64,000 nucleotides of DNA from Pedobacter sp. PF22-3 (GTDB lineage Bacteria; Bacteroidota; Bacteroidia; Sphingobacteriales; Sphingobacteriaceae), in assembly GCF_026239555.1 (NCBI RefSeq), contig NZ_JAPIVP010000014.1, forward strand, positions 62,001 to 126,000, read 5' to 3'. This document shows positions 45,036-54,378 of this stretch, one piece after another. The notes below the pieces were generated by a model that ran no database searches, was not told the DNA's origin, and was given only the letters and a program-made list of their open reading frames with translations. Numbering within the stretch: the first letter of the stretch is position 1; every line of letters starts with the position of its first letter. Position numbers and translations under genes: made by a program.

Positions 45036-45151
45036 AGCTTCCGAACCTAGGAAATTCACCAAGCAAAAAAACGCACGAGTTAGGGGTATCGTCACGTCAT
45101 AGCGTGGGGTAGTTTTCATTCGTGCGTACGCTTTCCTAGGGCGTGGAAGCT
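45036..45151. repeat. Long imperfect hairpin with nested arms
   Basis: Outer arms AGCTTCC/GGAAGCT, then CCTAGGAAA/TTTCCTAGG, then ACGCACGA/TCGTGCGT (45071-45078 and 45120-45127) nest in register around a 41-base loop. It sits in the 730-bp gap before the secreted-protein genes; the rest of the gap (44652-45035) shows no gene. It may be a mobile palindromic element or a structured leader RNA. Confidence 0.6.
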
Positions 45152-45219
45152 AATGATGCCCCGCGCTTGTTATTTATAACCGTCTGAAAGGGGCTAAAGA
45201 CACTATTTAGCTCATTTTA

Positions 45220-45975
45220 ATGAAAAAATTTCTTTTAACACCCGTGCTGCTGATCGTATTGGCATGCGCAAACGGTTTTGCCCAGACGAAAACCGAAGTA
45301 ATTACGAATGCCAATGTTGTTGCACTGACAAAGGCTGGTTTATCTGAATCGATCATCATCAGGACGATTGAAAATTCCGATACAAAATTTGATACTTCAA
45401 CAAGTGCTATTCTGGCCCTAAAGAAGCAGGGCGTAACAAATGGTGTCATTTCAAAGATGGCTGGAAAAACTACAGCCAATCCTGCGCCTGCCAATAAACC
45501 GGATGGCAATCTTGCAGCTGTTAAATCGCTTATGCACCCGTATTACTTCGAAAGCAGTTCTAAAAGCTACAAACCATTGGAAAAAGGTAGCGCAGAACTG
45601 AAAACAAAACTAAAAGCACTAGGTTACGGGGGAAGTGAAACCAATCTGGAACTGGAGGGCGAAACTTCGAATACCGTTTTCACAAAAGGTTCTCCAATAT
45701 CCTTTGTAGCGTATGTTGGCGAAGGACAAACACCAATCTTAAATCTGTACAAAGCGGAAGTAAAAAAAGGCAAACGACTTGGCAAATTATCATCTGCAAA
45801 GATTTTTAACAAAAACAATGTTTCGAAATATTCAATCGCCATAAATCCTGTGGCACTCAATTCCAGTGTATATAAACTGGAAGTCGCAACAGAACTAGAA
45901 ACCGGAGAATATTTCTTTACTGGGCGTTCAGCTACCGGGCAGATATTCGAAGCTTTCCCATTTACAGTCAGATAA
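45220..45975 (+). CDS. Secreted protein with helical N-terminal domain
   Basis: A 251-residue exported protein with a signal peptide (MKKFLLTPVLLIVLACANGFAQ; a Cys at 16 makes a lipoprotein possible but the context LACA is before a predicted AQ cleavage site). Residues 25-80 (NANVVALTKAGLSESIIIRTIENSDTKFDTSTSAILALKKQGVT) form a short helical domain seen in many Bacteroidota envelope proteins. The rest is beta-rich. First of four small genes in one direction leading to the T6SS cassette. Confidence 0.6.
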   Translation: MKKFLLTPVLLIVLACANGFAQTKTEVITNANVVALTKAGLSESIIIRTIENSDTKFDTSTSAILALKKQGVTNGVISKMAGKTTANPAPANKPDGNLAAVKSLMHPYYFESSSKSYKPLEKGSAELKTKLKALGYGGSETNLELEGETSNTVFTKGSPISFVAYVGEGQTPILNLYKAEVKKGKRLGKLSSAKIFNKNNVSKYSIAINPVALNSSVYKLEVATELETGEYFFTGRSATGQIFEAFPFTVR

Positions 45976-46012
45976 TTCTAGAAAATTTCTAAACCTCTTT
46001 AAACGTACAAAA

Positions 46013-46372
46013 ATGGATCATAAATCACTTAAAAAGATCATGGTTTTCAAAATACTGATTGCCTTGATGTTATTTTCAGGAATTTTAAATGTTTCCTTTA
46101 TCCCATATCAAACGGTGCACTTTGCAAGCGGTATCTCGTTTATTGTTCTGTGTTACTTCTACTGGAAAGCCAAGAAAAAAATCTTTGCCGCTCTTTGCAT
46201 CATTGGGGTTATTTTTTACAATCCTACTTTCAAGATGCCGATAGGGGCGAAATATTATCTACTGACTATTGATAAATGGATGCTGTTTGCCCTTATCGTT
46301 TGGCTAATAACGGATATTATTTTGCTTAAAAAACTTAATTCAGATAAGCATACAGAAAACATTACCGCTTAA
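46013..46372 (+). CDS. Small four-helix membrane protein (DUF6804-like)
   Basis: A 119-residue protein with about four hydrophobic helices (IMVFKILIALMLFSGIL; SFIVLCYFYW; IFAALCIIGVIFYNPTF; WMLFALIVWLITDIILL). The FYNP-x-F-K and W-x(3)-D layout resembles DUF6804. Function unknown; 37 bp after the preceding gene. Confidence 0.55.
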   Translation: MDHKSLKKIMVFKILIALMLFSGILNVSFIPYQTVHFASGISFIVLCYFYWKAKKKIFAALCIIGVIFYNPTFKMPIGAKYYLLTIDKWMLFALIVWLITDIILLKKLNSDKHTENITA

Positions 46373-46414
46373 AGAGCCCTCCAAATTCATTTTGTAACCA
46401 ATCAATCAAACGTC

Positions 46415-46759
46415 GTGAAAAAATATCTTTTAATAATTGTATTGTTTATTTCCATTACAAACTGTTTTGCGCAAACTGGAAAAAAGTTCCTCGGGATTTG
46501 GCAACCCGTTGATAACAGGATTTTACCAAAAAACTTTATGCTGTTTATCTCATACGAGAAAGGCGGCTACCAGATCAGCAGCAATAAATCCGCCAAGGCA
46601 GTTAATTTCGAATACTCTAACAGTGATCATACGCTGATCGGTAAGATTGATGGCTCATTTGCCATTATCAGATATCTTGAAAAAGGCGGTAATATTCTGA
46701 TGATACCCCAGACCAGAGCGGATGCTGTAGAATTTAAAAAAGCCAGTTTTTCAAAATAA
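46415..46759 (+). CDS. Small secreted protein
   Basis: A 114-residue protein starting at GTG (46415) with a clear signal peptide (MKKYLLIIVLFISITNCFAQ) and a compact domain with GIWQPVDNR and GNILMIPQTR. Similar in style to lipocalin-like small exported proteins, but no family is assigned. Confidence 0.5.
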   Translation: MKKYLLIIVLFISITNCFAQTGKKFLGIWQPVDNRILPKNFMLFISYEKGGYQISSNKSAKAVNFEYSNSDHTLIGKIDGSFAIIRYLEKGGNILMIPQTRADAVEFKKASFSK

Positions 46760-46769
46760 CCTCAAAACA

Positions 46770-47444
46770 ATGAAATTATCCAGTAAACCAATTTTGTACA
46801 AACAGGGTTTGTACAGATTGATAGCATCAATCCTTATTGTAATGTCGGTAACTGAACTATCCTCCTGCGGTAAAGGTAATGATCCGGTGCCTAATCCTCT
46901 ATCTACTGTAACACCGCCGCCACCTGATAATGGAAATACCGGAGGTAATACAGGCGGAACAGGCAGCACAAACAAAGGCTACGTATTCAGGAACAAGATT
47001 GCTTGGGCGGCTGGTGTGGATTTGGATGCCAACAACGATAAAATAATACAGTTAGGTGTTGATTTTATGTTTGATAATTCAGTCAAATATTCCACAAAAG
47101 GCAACACGGTAAAGATCATCCCCAAAAGATTTGAAGTTGCAAAGCCAATCTATCAGCTGATTGACCTTGATCCATATTCATACTTCATAGAAATAGAAAA
47201 CGTAGTGCCAAGGGAATACAAGGAATCCGATTTGGATTCTACCAAAGCGGTGTTTCAGGTAATAGATCCGGCGCAAAAAGACAAAGACGGCAAACAGATT
47301 ATTGACCTGATTTACCTTTATAATATAAGCCCAGGAAGTACGAACGGTTTTTTTGTTGGCGGTGGCAAAAAGCTGAACGGTCAGCCTATCCCGATTAAAA
47401 CCATTTTGGATAAGATTTCCAACAGTTCCTATAAGCGTTTATAG
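46770..47444 (+). CDS. Lipoprotein of unknown function
   Basis: A 224-residue lipoprotein: hydrophobic signal, lipobox LSSCG (Cys33), then a Pro/Gly/Asn-rich linker (PPPPDNGNTGGNTGGTGSTN) and a beta-rich domain. Starts 10 bp after the preceding gene. The 670-bp gap after it contains only a weak hairpin (about 47460-47490) and repeat-like sequence. Confidence 0.55.
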   Translation: MKLSSKPILYKQGLYRLIASILIVMSVTELSSCGKGNDPVPNPLSTVTPPPPDNGNTGGNTGGTGSTNKGYVFRNKIAWAAGVDLDANNDKIIQLGVDFMFDNSVKYSTKGNTVKIIPKRFEVAKPIYQLIDLDPYSYFIEIENVVPREYKESDLDSTKAVFQVIDPAQKDKDGKQIIDLIYLYNISPGSTNGFFVGGGKKLNGQPIPIKTILDKISNSSYKRL

Positions 47445-47499
47445 AAAAATATAAGCACAAGCCCTGATATTATTTTCGGGGCTTTGCTATTCTCTGCAC

Positions 47500-47665
47500 C
47501 CTGCGCGTGAGGGATTGTCGTGGAAATCCTTTTATGAGGCACGAATAAAAGATTGCAGCAAAAGCCCGACCCTTTAGGGGCACGCCCAAAAGATTATTAT
47601 CGCACGCAACAATAACCCACGAGATTTAAATTTCCGGCTCGTGCCCCTGGTGCTTTTGTGTGATT
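47500..47665. repeat. Probable dispersed intergenic repeat
   Basis: Contains CTGCGCGTGAGGGATTG..., GCAAAAGCCCGACC and partly complementary GGGGCACG/CGTGCCCC segments (47578-47585 and 47640-47647). I recall similar segments between genes in other Bacteroidota genomes but cannot verify. Rest of 47445-48116 is non-coding and AT-rich. Confidence 0.35.
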
Positions 47666-48116
47666 TTCATTACCCAATTGTTGTTCCTTGGAATTATGAA
47701 AGTATAATCCATAAACAACGACTATATAATTTTTCCAAAAAACAGGATATCTGGTATCAAGATATCTTTCTCTGACACACCCCAATGTGCGGAAATTTTC
47801 CCCAATCGCGTGTGGAGTAAAATACACATTTTATAGAATTACGACCTCTTAGAACTAATCGTTTAATCAAATTAATATAGTTGATAAAAAAATATCTTTT
47901 CTTCATCTTTTGATTTCTGCTGATTATCGTATAAAAAATAGCGATTTTCTACTACGTAAAAGCATTTACCTCTTACATGAGAAATAAGATACAATTTTAT
48001 TTAACTCTGGTAATTAGCTATTTACAAAATAATTGGTTTGGTTTTTGTATTATTTGTTAGAAGCGGATGCTACTAAATAAAATAATTAATTTTTACACCT
48101 TTTAAATTTTAAACTT

Positions 48117-48512
48117 ATGGCTTTCAAAGCTAGATTAAATTTTTCAGGCAAGGAGTACGATGTGCTTCACTGTGCCTATGCATTAAACCGTGATGTAGAT
48201 GCAAAAGGGAGACCTTCTTCCGGAGTTTACGGCGGTACCATCGATATTGAGATCGAGTCAACCGAAGATACCTCAATTATCGAAGCGATGGTAAACAACC
48301 AGTACAAACCTATTACAGGAACACTTCTGATCAAGAAAACAGAAGAGGATGCCAAAATGAAAGAAGTAGAGTTTCAGGACGGCTACATTGTTAAGTATTC
48401 CGAGGGGATCAACATTGTGGGTGATCATCCGATGACACTGAAGTTCCAGATTTCTGCACGCAAGCTGAAATTAGGAAATGCGGAGCACCTTAACGACTGG
48501 CCAAAAGCTTAA
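48117..48512 (+). CDS. T6SS tube protein Hcp/TssD, copy 1
   Basis: A 131-residue protein of the Bacteroidota TssD family: MAFKARLNF, CAYALNRDVDAKGRPSSGVYGGTI, and the C-terminal ISARKLKLGNAEHLNDWPKA. Hcp forms the hexameric rings of the T6SS inner tube and can carry or bind effectors. A second copy follows 62 bp downstream; the two are plainly paralogous. Confidence 0.9.
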   Translation: MAFKARLNFSGKEYDVLHCAYALNRDVDAKGRPSSGVYGGTIDIEIESTEDTSIIEAMVNNQYKPITGTLLIKKTEEDAKMKEVEFQDGYIVKYSEGINIVGDHPMTLKFQISARKLKLGNAEHLNDWPKA

Positions 48513-48574
48513 TCTGTAATTTACAGTTTAAGGCATACCAGAATTATTCATCTTTCAACTTAAAAAGAATTATC

Positions 48575-48970
48575 ATGGCATTTAAAACCCGTTTAAATTT
48601 AGGATCAAAAGAATTTGATGTATTACAATGCAGCTTTTCATTAAACAGAGATGTTGACGCAAAAGGCCGTCCTTCCTCTGGCGTTTATGGTGGAACGATC
48701 AACATCGAAATTGAATCGACCGAAGACACATCGGTAATCGAATCAATGGTCAACAATCAATATAAACCACAATCCGGCACCATTACCTTTAAAAAAGGCG
48801 AAGAAGATGCGAAGATGAAAGAATTGTCTTTTGAGGATGGTTATATTATCCAGTACAATGAAGGCATTGCGGTAAATGATAACACCCCGATGACTTTAAG
48901 CTTTGTGGTATCTGCACGTAAGCTGAAATTAGGCAATGCAGAACACGAAAACGACTGGCCTAAAGCTTAA
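48575..48970 (+). CDS. T6SS tube protein Hcp/TssD, copy 2
   Basis: A 131-residue paralogue of the preceding Hcp with the same core (NRDVDAKGRPSSGVYGGTINIEIESTEDTS and SARKLKLGNAEH). Differences cluster at strands facing the ring interior or ends, which could let the two copies serve different cargos. Followed after 154 bp by vgrG. Confidence 0.9.
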   Translation: MAFKTRLNLGSKEFDVLQCSFSLNRDVDAKGRPSSGVYGGTINIEIESTEDTSVIESMVNNQYKPQSGTITFKKGEEDAKMKELSFEDGYIIQYNEGIAVNDNTPMTLSFVVSARKLKLGNAEHENDWPKA

Positions 48971-49124
48971 AATATCTCCCCCTAATATCTTACAACTACA
49001 AGAGCAGACAGGCTGCTAATAGCTCCCTGTCTGCTTAATTAAAGTCTTTCCACCATTACCCCAGTATTAAAAGACGAAAGCTTGCATAGTTATTTAATAA
49101 CGGCTTTTACTAAAGAAACCTCTT

Positions 49125-51008
49125 ATGGAACACGGACTAATCGCCGAAATTAATATCGAAGGTAAATCCATCACACACTTTGATTCCTTCGATCTCAAAC
49201 AGCAATTTAACAACCATCATTATTTTGAACTTCGGTTTAAGCATGATCAACTCGCACTCCCTGGTCTGATACGTCTTGACGACAGCAGGAATTTTGTCGG
49301 TAAAACACTTACCGCATCATTTGGACACCAAGCTGATAGAATGCAAGAATTTGCAGGCCTGGTAACCAAAGTGGAACTAGCGCAGGAACATGGCTATCAT
49401 GGAGTAATTGTTGTGAGTGGCTACAGCCCTACCATTTTGATAGATCGTGGCCCAGATTTGGGTTCATATCTGGCTAAAGACCTGAATGAAATTGTCAAAT
49501 TGGCTACAAAGGACACTCCTGCAAACGATTTAAAAATAGTGAGCAATGCCAGCCGTAAAGAACCGATAGATTATCTGATCCAGTATAAAGAAAGTGATTT
49601 TGAGTTTTTGAACCGCCTCTCCGGTGAATATCACGAATGGTTTTATTACGATGGCACACAACTTAACTTCGGCAAGCCCGATAAACAGAAAGACGTGGCA
49701 CTATTCTACGGGCGCGATGTACAGAGCCTGGAATATTCCATAGGCGTTGCACCCATAAAGCATAAACGTTTTGCCTATAATCCAAAGCAGGACGAAATGC
49801 TGGAAAATGAAAGCAGCGGAGCCACAAGTGGAAGCCCCGATCTTGCACATGCGATACAGGCTTCCAATTCCATGTATAGCAAAACATTTAACCAGCCCTC
49901 GATGATCAGGGTTGACAACAGCAATGATATTAAAAGCCATGTTGAAAACGAAGAAAAAGCCAATATCTCTGAACTGTTAAAGATCAGTGCCAAAGGTGAT
50001 AATGCAGAGCTTGCCCTCGGCAGCATTGCCGAAATCACCATGAGCGTCAGACAGGAAATTGCTTTTATGACTGAAAGCCTGGGCAAATTCCTGATCACTG
50101 GCATTAACCACCATATCGATGTTGCTGGTAAGTATACCAATACTTTTGAAGGATTGGAGGCTACTACCGAGCGTATTTTAGTAAAAAATTATAAGAAGCC
50201 ACAACCAGACATGCAACTGGCCGACGTAATTGATAATGACGATCCACAAGGACAAGGCCGTATCAAAGTAAAATTCAAATGGGAATGTTTAACAAATGAT
50301 CTTACTGAATGGCTGAGGGTTGTTAGCCCCAATGCAGGAAGTGGCGACACAGGCAAAAACCGAGGTTTTCACGTAATCCCTGAAAAAGGCGATCAGGTGG
50401 TCATCGCTTTTGAAGAAGGCAATGTTGCCCGTCCTGTCGTAATGGGGAGTGTCTACCACGGCAAAAGTGGCGATAGTAGCGGCTTTAAAAACAGCAATAC
50501 CAAAGGCCTCACTTCAAGGAAAGGCAGTGCTTTAACTTTCGATGATTTAAACCACGCCCTTAATATGGGCACCAATGCGGCGAACTTCATCAATATTAAA
50601 AACGGACAGGCTTTGCTTACGGCACAGGCAGGAAGCAAAATTGTTATCCATACAGGTCTAAGTACGATAACAATGGATAAAGACGGACATGTTTCTATTA
50701 CAGGTAAATCACTAAGTGTTGATTTTTCCGAAAGCATCGATATCCAGTCGCCAAAAATAACGATGGGCAATCTTGCTCCGGCTGGAGGTGCCACACCTGA
50801 ACAGGCGGCTGCTGCAACAAAAACCATCGATATAAAGGGAGAAACCATTACCATTGAGGCAAAGGATCTGATAGATGCCGAGGCCAAGGCGATGAACCTT
50901 GCCGCGTCAGAAAACGATTTTACGATTGACGGACAAAAGAACCTGACTATAGGCGCTGCTGCTACTGCTTCTTTAAATGGTGGAAAGGTAGAAATCAATA
51001 AAAGTTAG
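49125..51008 (+). CDS. vgrG: T6SS spike protein VgrG/TssI
   Basis: A 627-residue spike protein: N-terminal gp27-like part (about 10-350), the gp5 OB-fold with DNDDPQGQGRIKVKFKW and GFHVIPEKGDQVVIAFEEGNVARPVVMGSVYHG (about 365-450), then a beta-helix of short repeats to the end (KSLSVDFSESIDIQSPKITMG, TIDIKGETITIEAKDL). No enzymatic extension, so the effector is the separate PAAR-like protein two genes downstream. Confidence 0.92.
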   Translation: MEHGLIAEINIEGKSITHFDSFDLKQQFNNHHYFELRFKHDQLALPGLIRLDDSRNFVGKTLTASFGHQADRMQEFAGLVTKVELAQEHGYHGVIVVSGYSPTILIDRGPDLGSYLAKDLNEIVKLATKDTPANDLKIVSNASRKEPIDYLIQYKESDFEFLNRLSGEYHEWFYYDGTQLNFGKPDKQKDVALFYGRDVQSLEYSIGVAPIKHKRFAYNPKQDEMLENESSGATSGSPDLAHAIQASNSMYSKTFNQPSMIRVDNSNDIKSHVENEEKANISELLKISAKGDNAELALGSIAEITMSVRQEIAFMTESLGKFLITGINHHIDVAGKYTNTFEGLEATTERILVKNYKKPQPDMQLADVIDNDDPQGQGRIKVKFKWECLTNDLTEWLRVVSPNAGSGDTGKNRGFHVIPEKGDQVVIAFEEGNVARPVVMGSVYHGKSGDSSGFKNSNTKGLTSRKGSALTFDDLNHALNMGTNAANFINIKNGQALLTAQAGSKIVIHTGLSTITMDKDGHVSITGKSLSVDFSESIDIQSPKITMGNLAPAGGATPEQAAAATKTIDIKGETITIEAKDLIDAEAKAMNLAASENDFTIDGQKNLTIGAAATASLNGGKVEINKS

Positions 51009-51010
51009 CC

Positions 51011-51871
51011 ATGCTGTATAAAGAAACCTATCCAGTAAATGTTGGATTAAAAGAAGGTACTTCGGCGAATTACAGAATAGAGCAACAGATTAGCTATACA
51101 GTTGATGATTATCATTATCATAATGTAATAAAAACCGATGTGCGGCTTTTGGTTGAAAAAAAGACAGGAGTAAGCAACCTGTTTTCTGTTCAAATATTAA
51201 AGCAATGGCAGCTTAAAAATGATGGAACGGATGCAGTTGATCTAAGCATGGCCAGATTGAGAAAAAACATTGTTGTGGAGACTGATATTCAGGGCAAAAT
51301 ATTACAAGTAACCAACCTGCCTCAGATTAAAGATGAATGGCTTAAAATAAGGCCGGAGCTGGCTAAAAAATATGCAGATAATGAGCAGAATAAAGAATTG
51401 GTGAATAATGCCGTTTTACTGCTCTATATGGATGATGGATTAAGTGGCGCGATACGGTCATCTTATCTTTACCATGCTTTGTTACCGGGGCTATTAGGAC
51501 AAAATTTTAGTAAGAGTGAAAATTATTCCTTTAGCGGCCAGCGTGAAATACCTAATGCCTTTGGCCCAATAGCATTACCTTTTAAAACAGCGGTTACGTT
51601 GACTGAATACGATGAAGAACAGAACAGTTGCGTCATAAAAATAGATGGAGAAATAGACAGGGAAAATTTTGATCAGGACGGCGTGACCGAATTGTTCAGC
51701 CAATTACTGGATATCTATAACCTCAACGGACATGTAGAAGGCTTTCATTTAGAAAGTTATGAGTTCGATAGAAATAGTTTACCTGTACAATCTTCCCAGT
51801 TAACGCAATACGCAATTGAAGGCGTGCTGATGTACCGGAGCAGTTGTATTCTTACACCATTAAACAATTAG
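51011..51871 (+). CDS. Unknown T6SS-linked protein, possible effector adaptor
   Basis: A 286-residue soluble protein without a recognised domain, 2 bp after vgrG and 2 bp before the PAAR-toxin gene. Tight position between spike and toxin is typical for effector chaperones/adaptors; that role is inference. Contains several beta-strand pairs (VIKTDVRLLVEKKTGVSNLFSVQILKQW). Confidence 0.55.
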   Translation: MLYKETYPVNVGLKEGTSANYRIEQQISYTVDDYHYHNVIKTDVRLLVEKKTGVSNLFSVQILKQWQLKNDGTDAVDLSMARLRKNIVVETDIQGKILQVTNLPQIKDEWLKIRPELAKKYADNEQNKELVNNAVLLLYMDDGLSGAIRSSYLYHALLPGLLGQNFSKSENYSFSGQREIPNAFGPIALPFKTAVTLTEYDEEQNSCVIKIDGEIDRENFDQDGVTELFSQLLDIYNLNGHVEGFHLESYEFDRNSLPVQSSQLTQYAIEGVLMYRSSCILTPLNN

Positions 51872-51873
51872 TC

Positions 51874-53469
51874 ATGGCAAAAAAATACGTTCCAAACGGT
51901 GCATATTTAGTATGCGATAAAGGGTTGGGCTACGGAAACCTGAAGGTAACCAACCATAAAAATGTAAGCCTCTATGGCAAGCAATCAGCCACGGAAGGGG
52001 ATAAGATACCGATGGTGAACATTCCCTGCCTTGGCATTTGTTCCATCACCAAAACGAAATGCCAACCCATACCATTATTGTGGCAAGGGGTGCAGGAGAG
52101 TATCACCATCGGTCCATATCGCAAGCTGCTTGAAGATTCCAAGCTACCGTGTGCATTGGGTGGTAAAATTGGAATTCATTTTACTGTAGCGGCGGCCTTG
52201 GCGGCTATTGATGCAAATGTATCGGCAATGAAAAGCAGACAGGTTAAAAGCCTTGGCGCAAAGGTTGATGACTGGTTCCAGAAAGGTTTTGATGCACAGG
52301 AAAAAGCCAACAATAAAATTGGTGGTATTTACGGTAAATACGAAAATTTTAAACTCGGTATTAACGAAGGTATTTATGGTGGAGTAAAAGGCATTGGTGA
52401 AGGACTTTTATTCCTGGGCGAAATGGGTGACAAAGCCAGAGGAGCCGCGTTACATGCTGTAACCCATCCAACCGAAACCGCAGGCAAAATAAAAGATGCT
52501 GCCGTTGCGACCAAAAACGCTGTAAGCAGTGCGGCAGACTGGGTTACCACTGACGGGAATGTCGAAAAAGTAGTAAAAGATTTTGGGCAAGCACACGTAA
52601 ATGCCTATAATTGGGTAACCACACCCGGAAATGTGCAAAAGGCAGCTGGTACTGCCCTGAATAAAACTGGCGAAGCGCTGAAAGATGCCAAAGATTGGGC
52701 AGTAAAACAAAGTCCGCGTGATTGGGGTAGATACACCGGACGCGGTGGCTTTGAAGCTGCACTGATGTTTACGGGCGTTGGTGAAGCGAAAGCCGTGGTA
52801 AGTGGGGCAGAAGCGGCAAACGTACTTTCTAAGACAGGTGAAGCGGCTAATGTATTATCCAAAACAGCTGAAGCGGCAAGATTAGCAAAAATGGCCGAAG
52901 AAGCCAATGCTGCTGCAAAAGCAGCTGAAGCAGCCAGCGCGGCAGAAAAAGCAAAGAGTGCCCGGACACTTGGTGAGGTGGTTTCTGCTACAAAGAAGGC
53001 ACAATTTGAAACCGTTATTTTAGAAGACGGTTCAAAAGTTAAGCGATTAAAACCAAATCAGGATTATGAAGTTAATGGGTATAAATATAAAACAGACAAA
53101 AGTGGTCGAATAAATGAAGTTGAAGGAGAATTAAAATTAGAAAAAGGCGGTAGAAATCCCTACGCACAAAGAACTGTTGGTAAGGCAGATGGTAGATTGA
53201 CGGAAGATCAAGGCGGTCACTTAATAGGTGATCAGTTTGGAGGCGCTGGTGGAAAAGAAAATTTAGTGCCAATGGATGGGGCGGTAAATAATTATCATAA
53301 GGGAGAATGGGGCCAAATGGAGAAAAACTGGGCTGAACAATTAAAGAACGGAAAGTCTGTCAAAGTTAAAATCGAGCCGATATATTCAGATAATACAATA
53401 CGACCTTCAGCGTTCAAAATAACAGAAACAATAGACGGAATTACAGAAAAATTAACTATTTTTAATTAA
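51874..53469 (+). CDS. PAAR-like (DUF4280) T6SS effector with C-terminal nuclease
   Basis: A 531-residue polymorphic toxin. I use ATG 51874 (MAKKYVPNGAYLVCDKG); an earlier TTG would overlap the previous gene. Residues 1-115 are a DUF4280 PAAR-like tip (CSITKTKCQPIPLLW; PCALGGKIGIHF). The middle is long helical Ala-rich repeat sequence. The C-terminus (about 420-531) fits the DNA/RNA non-specific endonuclease family: DQGGHLIGDQFGGAG-KENLVPMDGAVNNYHKGEWGQME, with the GHLI His near residue 449 as catalytic base. Two immunity-like genes follow. Confidence 0.85.
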   Translation: MAKKYVPNGAYLVCDKGLGYGNLKVTNHKNVSLYGKQSATEGDKIPMVNIPCLGICSITKTKCQPIPLLWQGVQESITIGPYRKLLEDSKLPCALGGKIGIHFTVAAALAAIDANVSAMKSRQVKSLGAKVDDWFQKGFDAQEKANNKIGGIYGKYENFKLGINEGIYGGVKGIGEGLLFLGEMGDKARGAALHAVTHPTETAGKIKDAAVATKNAVSSAADWVTTDGNVEKVVKDFGQAHVNAYNWVTTPGNVQKAAGTALNKTGEALKDAKDWAVKQSPRDWGRYTGRGGFEAALMFTGVGEAKAVVSGAEAANVLSKTGEAANVLSKTAEAARLAKMAEEANAAAKAAEAASAAEKAKSARTLGEVVSATKKAQFETVILEDGSKVKRLKPNQDYEVNGYKYKTDKSGRINEVEGELKLEKGGRNPYAQRTVGKADGRLTEDQGGHLIGDQFGGAGGKENLVPMDGAVNNYHKGEWGQMEKNWAEQLKNGKSVKVKIEPIYSDNTIRPSAFKITETIDGITEKLTIFN

Positions 53470-53481
53470 CATTTAAAGTCC

Positions 53482-53910
53482 ATGGATACTACAAATAATC
53501 TTATAAATCAGATAATACAAATTTCAAATTCCAATATCTCATCCGATAATTGGGATAGTTTCACTATAAATATTTTTGCCATAAATAAAATGATATCCAT
53601 TAAAGCGTTTTATGAGGAAAATGGACAAATAGTTTCATTTGATCCTGAAGCGAACGGAGAAGACATTACTCTTAAAGTTAAAAAGTTAAGAGAAGAAATG
53701 TACAAGTTATCGCCTGATAAAGGGGCATGGTATAGTAGTATCATATCTGTTAATGGTGACGGAAAATTTAACATAAATTTTGATTATGATGAGAAACCTG
53801 AATTTAAATACGAGCCTAGCCCAGATAAGTTTATTGATGACTTAAATACGTTCCCTCGCGAGAAAGGTTTAATACCAGATTGGTTGAATAATATCATTTC
53901 AACAAAATAA
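53482..53910 (+). CDS. Immunity protein (YezG-like)
   Basis: A 142-residue acidic protein immediately after the toxin, 12 bp apart. The pattern DNWDSFTINIF...MYKLSPDKGAWYSSIISVNGDGKFNINFDYDEKPEF resembles the YezG/DUF600-type immunity family, which neutralises nuclease toxins. Position plus composition make it the likely cognate immunity protein. Confidence 0.7.
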   Translation: MDTTNNLINQIIQISNSNISSDNWDSFTINIFAINKMISIKAFYEENGQIVSFDPEANGEDITLKVKKLREEMYKLSPDKGAWYSSIISVNGDGKFNINFDYDEKPEFKYEPSPDKFIDDLNTFPREKGLIPDWLNNIISTK

Positions 53911-53947
53911 CTTCCAATTCCTACAGCAGACAAAGCAGAGATTCTAT

Positions 53948-54289
53948 ATGACGGTTGATAAAATATATGAAGCCATTGGCAGCAATATCAACACAGTTAT
54001 CAAAGAAGATTGGCAAAAAGCGATATTGAATATAGAGGTATTGGGAGGAATGACGAGCAATACCGGAACATATATTAATGACCAAAATAACGAGAAACAA
54101 ATTGATGTTGATGAATTCGATTTTCAATTAACATTTGATTTAATCGAACTCCACGAAATTACAACAGAGGGAGGCAATAACAAATGGAACCGGGCTGTGT
54201 TCACTTTATTCTCGACAGGTAAATTCGACATGGAGTTTATTTGGGATCAGGAATTACAGGATGAAGTTGAGAAATTAGGCAAGGAATAA
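53948..54289 (+). CDS. Second immunity-like protein (YezG-like)
   Basis: A 113-residue acidic protein sharing the same outline with the preceding gene (DWQKAILNIEVL..., NNKWNRAVFTLFSTGKFDMEFIWDQE). It starts 37 bp downstream. Probably an extra, possibly orphan immunity gene protecting against a different allele of the toxin. Confidence 0.62.
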   Translation: MTVDKIYEAIGSNINTVIKEDWQKAILNIEVLGGMTSNTGTYINDQNNEKQIDVDEFDFQLTFDLIELHEITTEGGNNKWNRAVFTLFSTGKFDMEFIWDQELQDEVEKLGKE

Positions 54290-54318
54290 TAATAATAAGG
54301 ATTGCTGGTTGTTATTAT

Positions 54319-54353
54319 TAAAGGAACCAGATAAATAGTATCAGGTTCCTTTA
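54319..54353. terminator. Bidirectional terminator between immunity gene and integrase
   Basis: AAAGGAACC (54320-54328) and GGTTCCTTT (54344-54352) with A/T-tracts on both sides, placed between convergent genes. Confidence 0.7.
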
Positions 54354-54378
54354 AATTATATTTTCAATCTTACCTACG

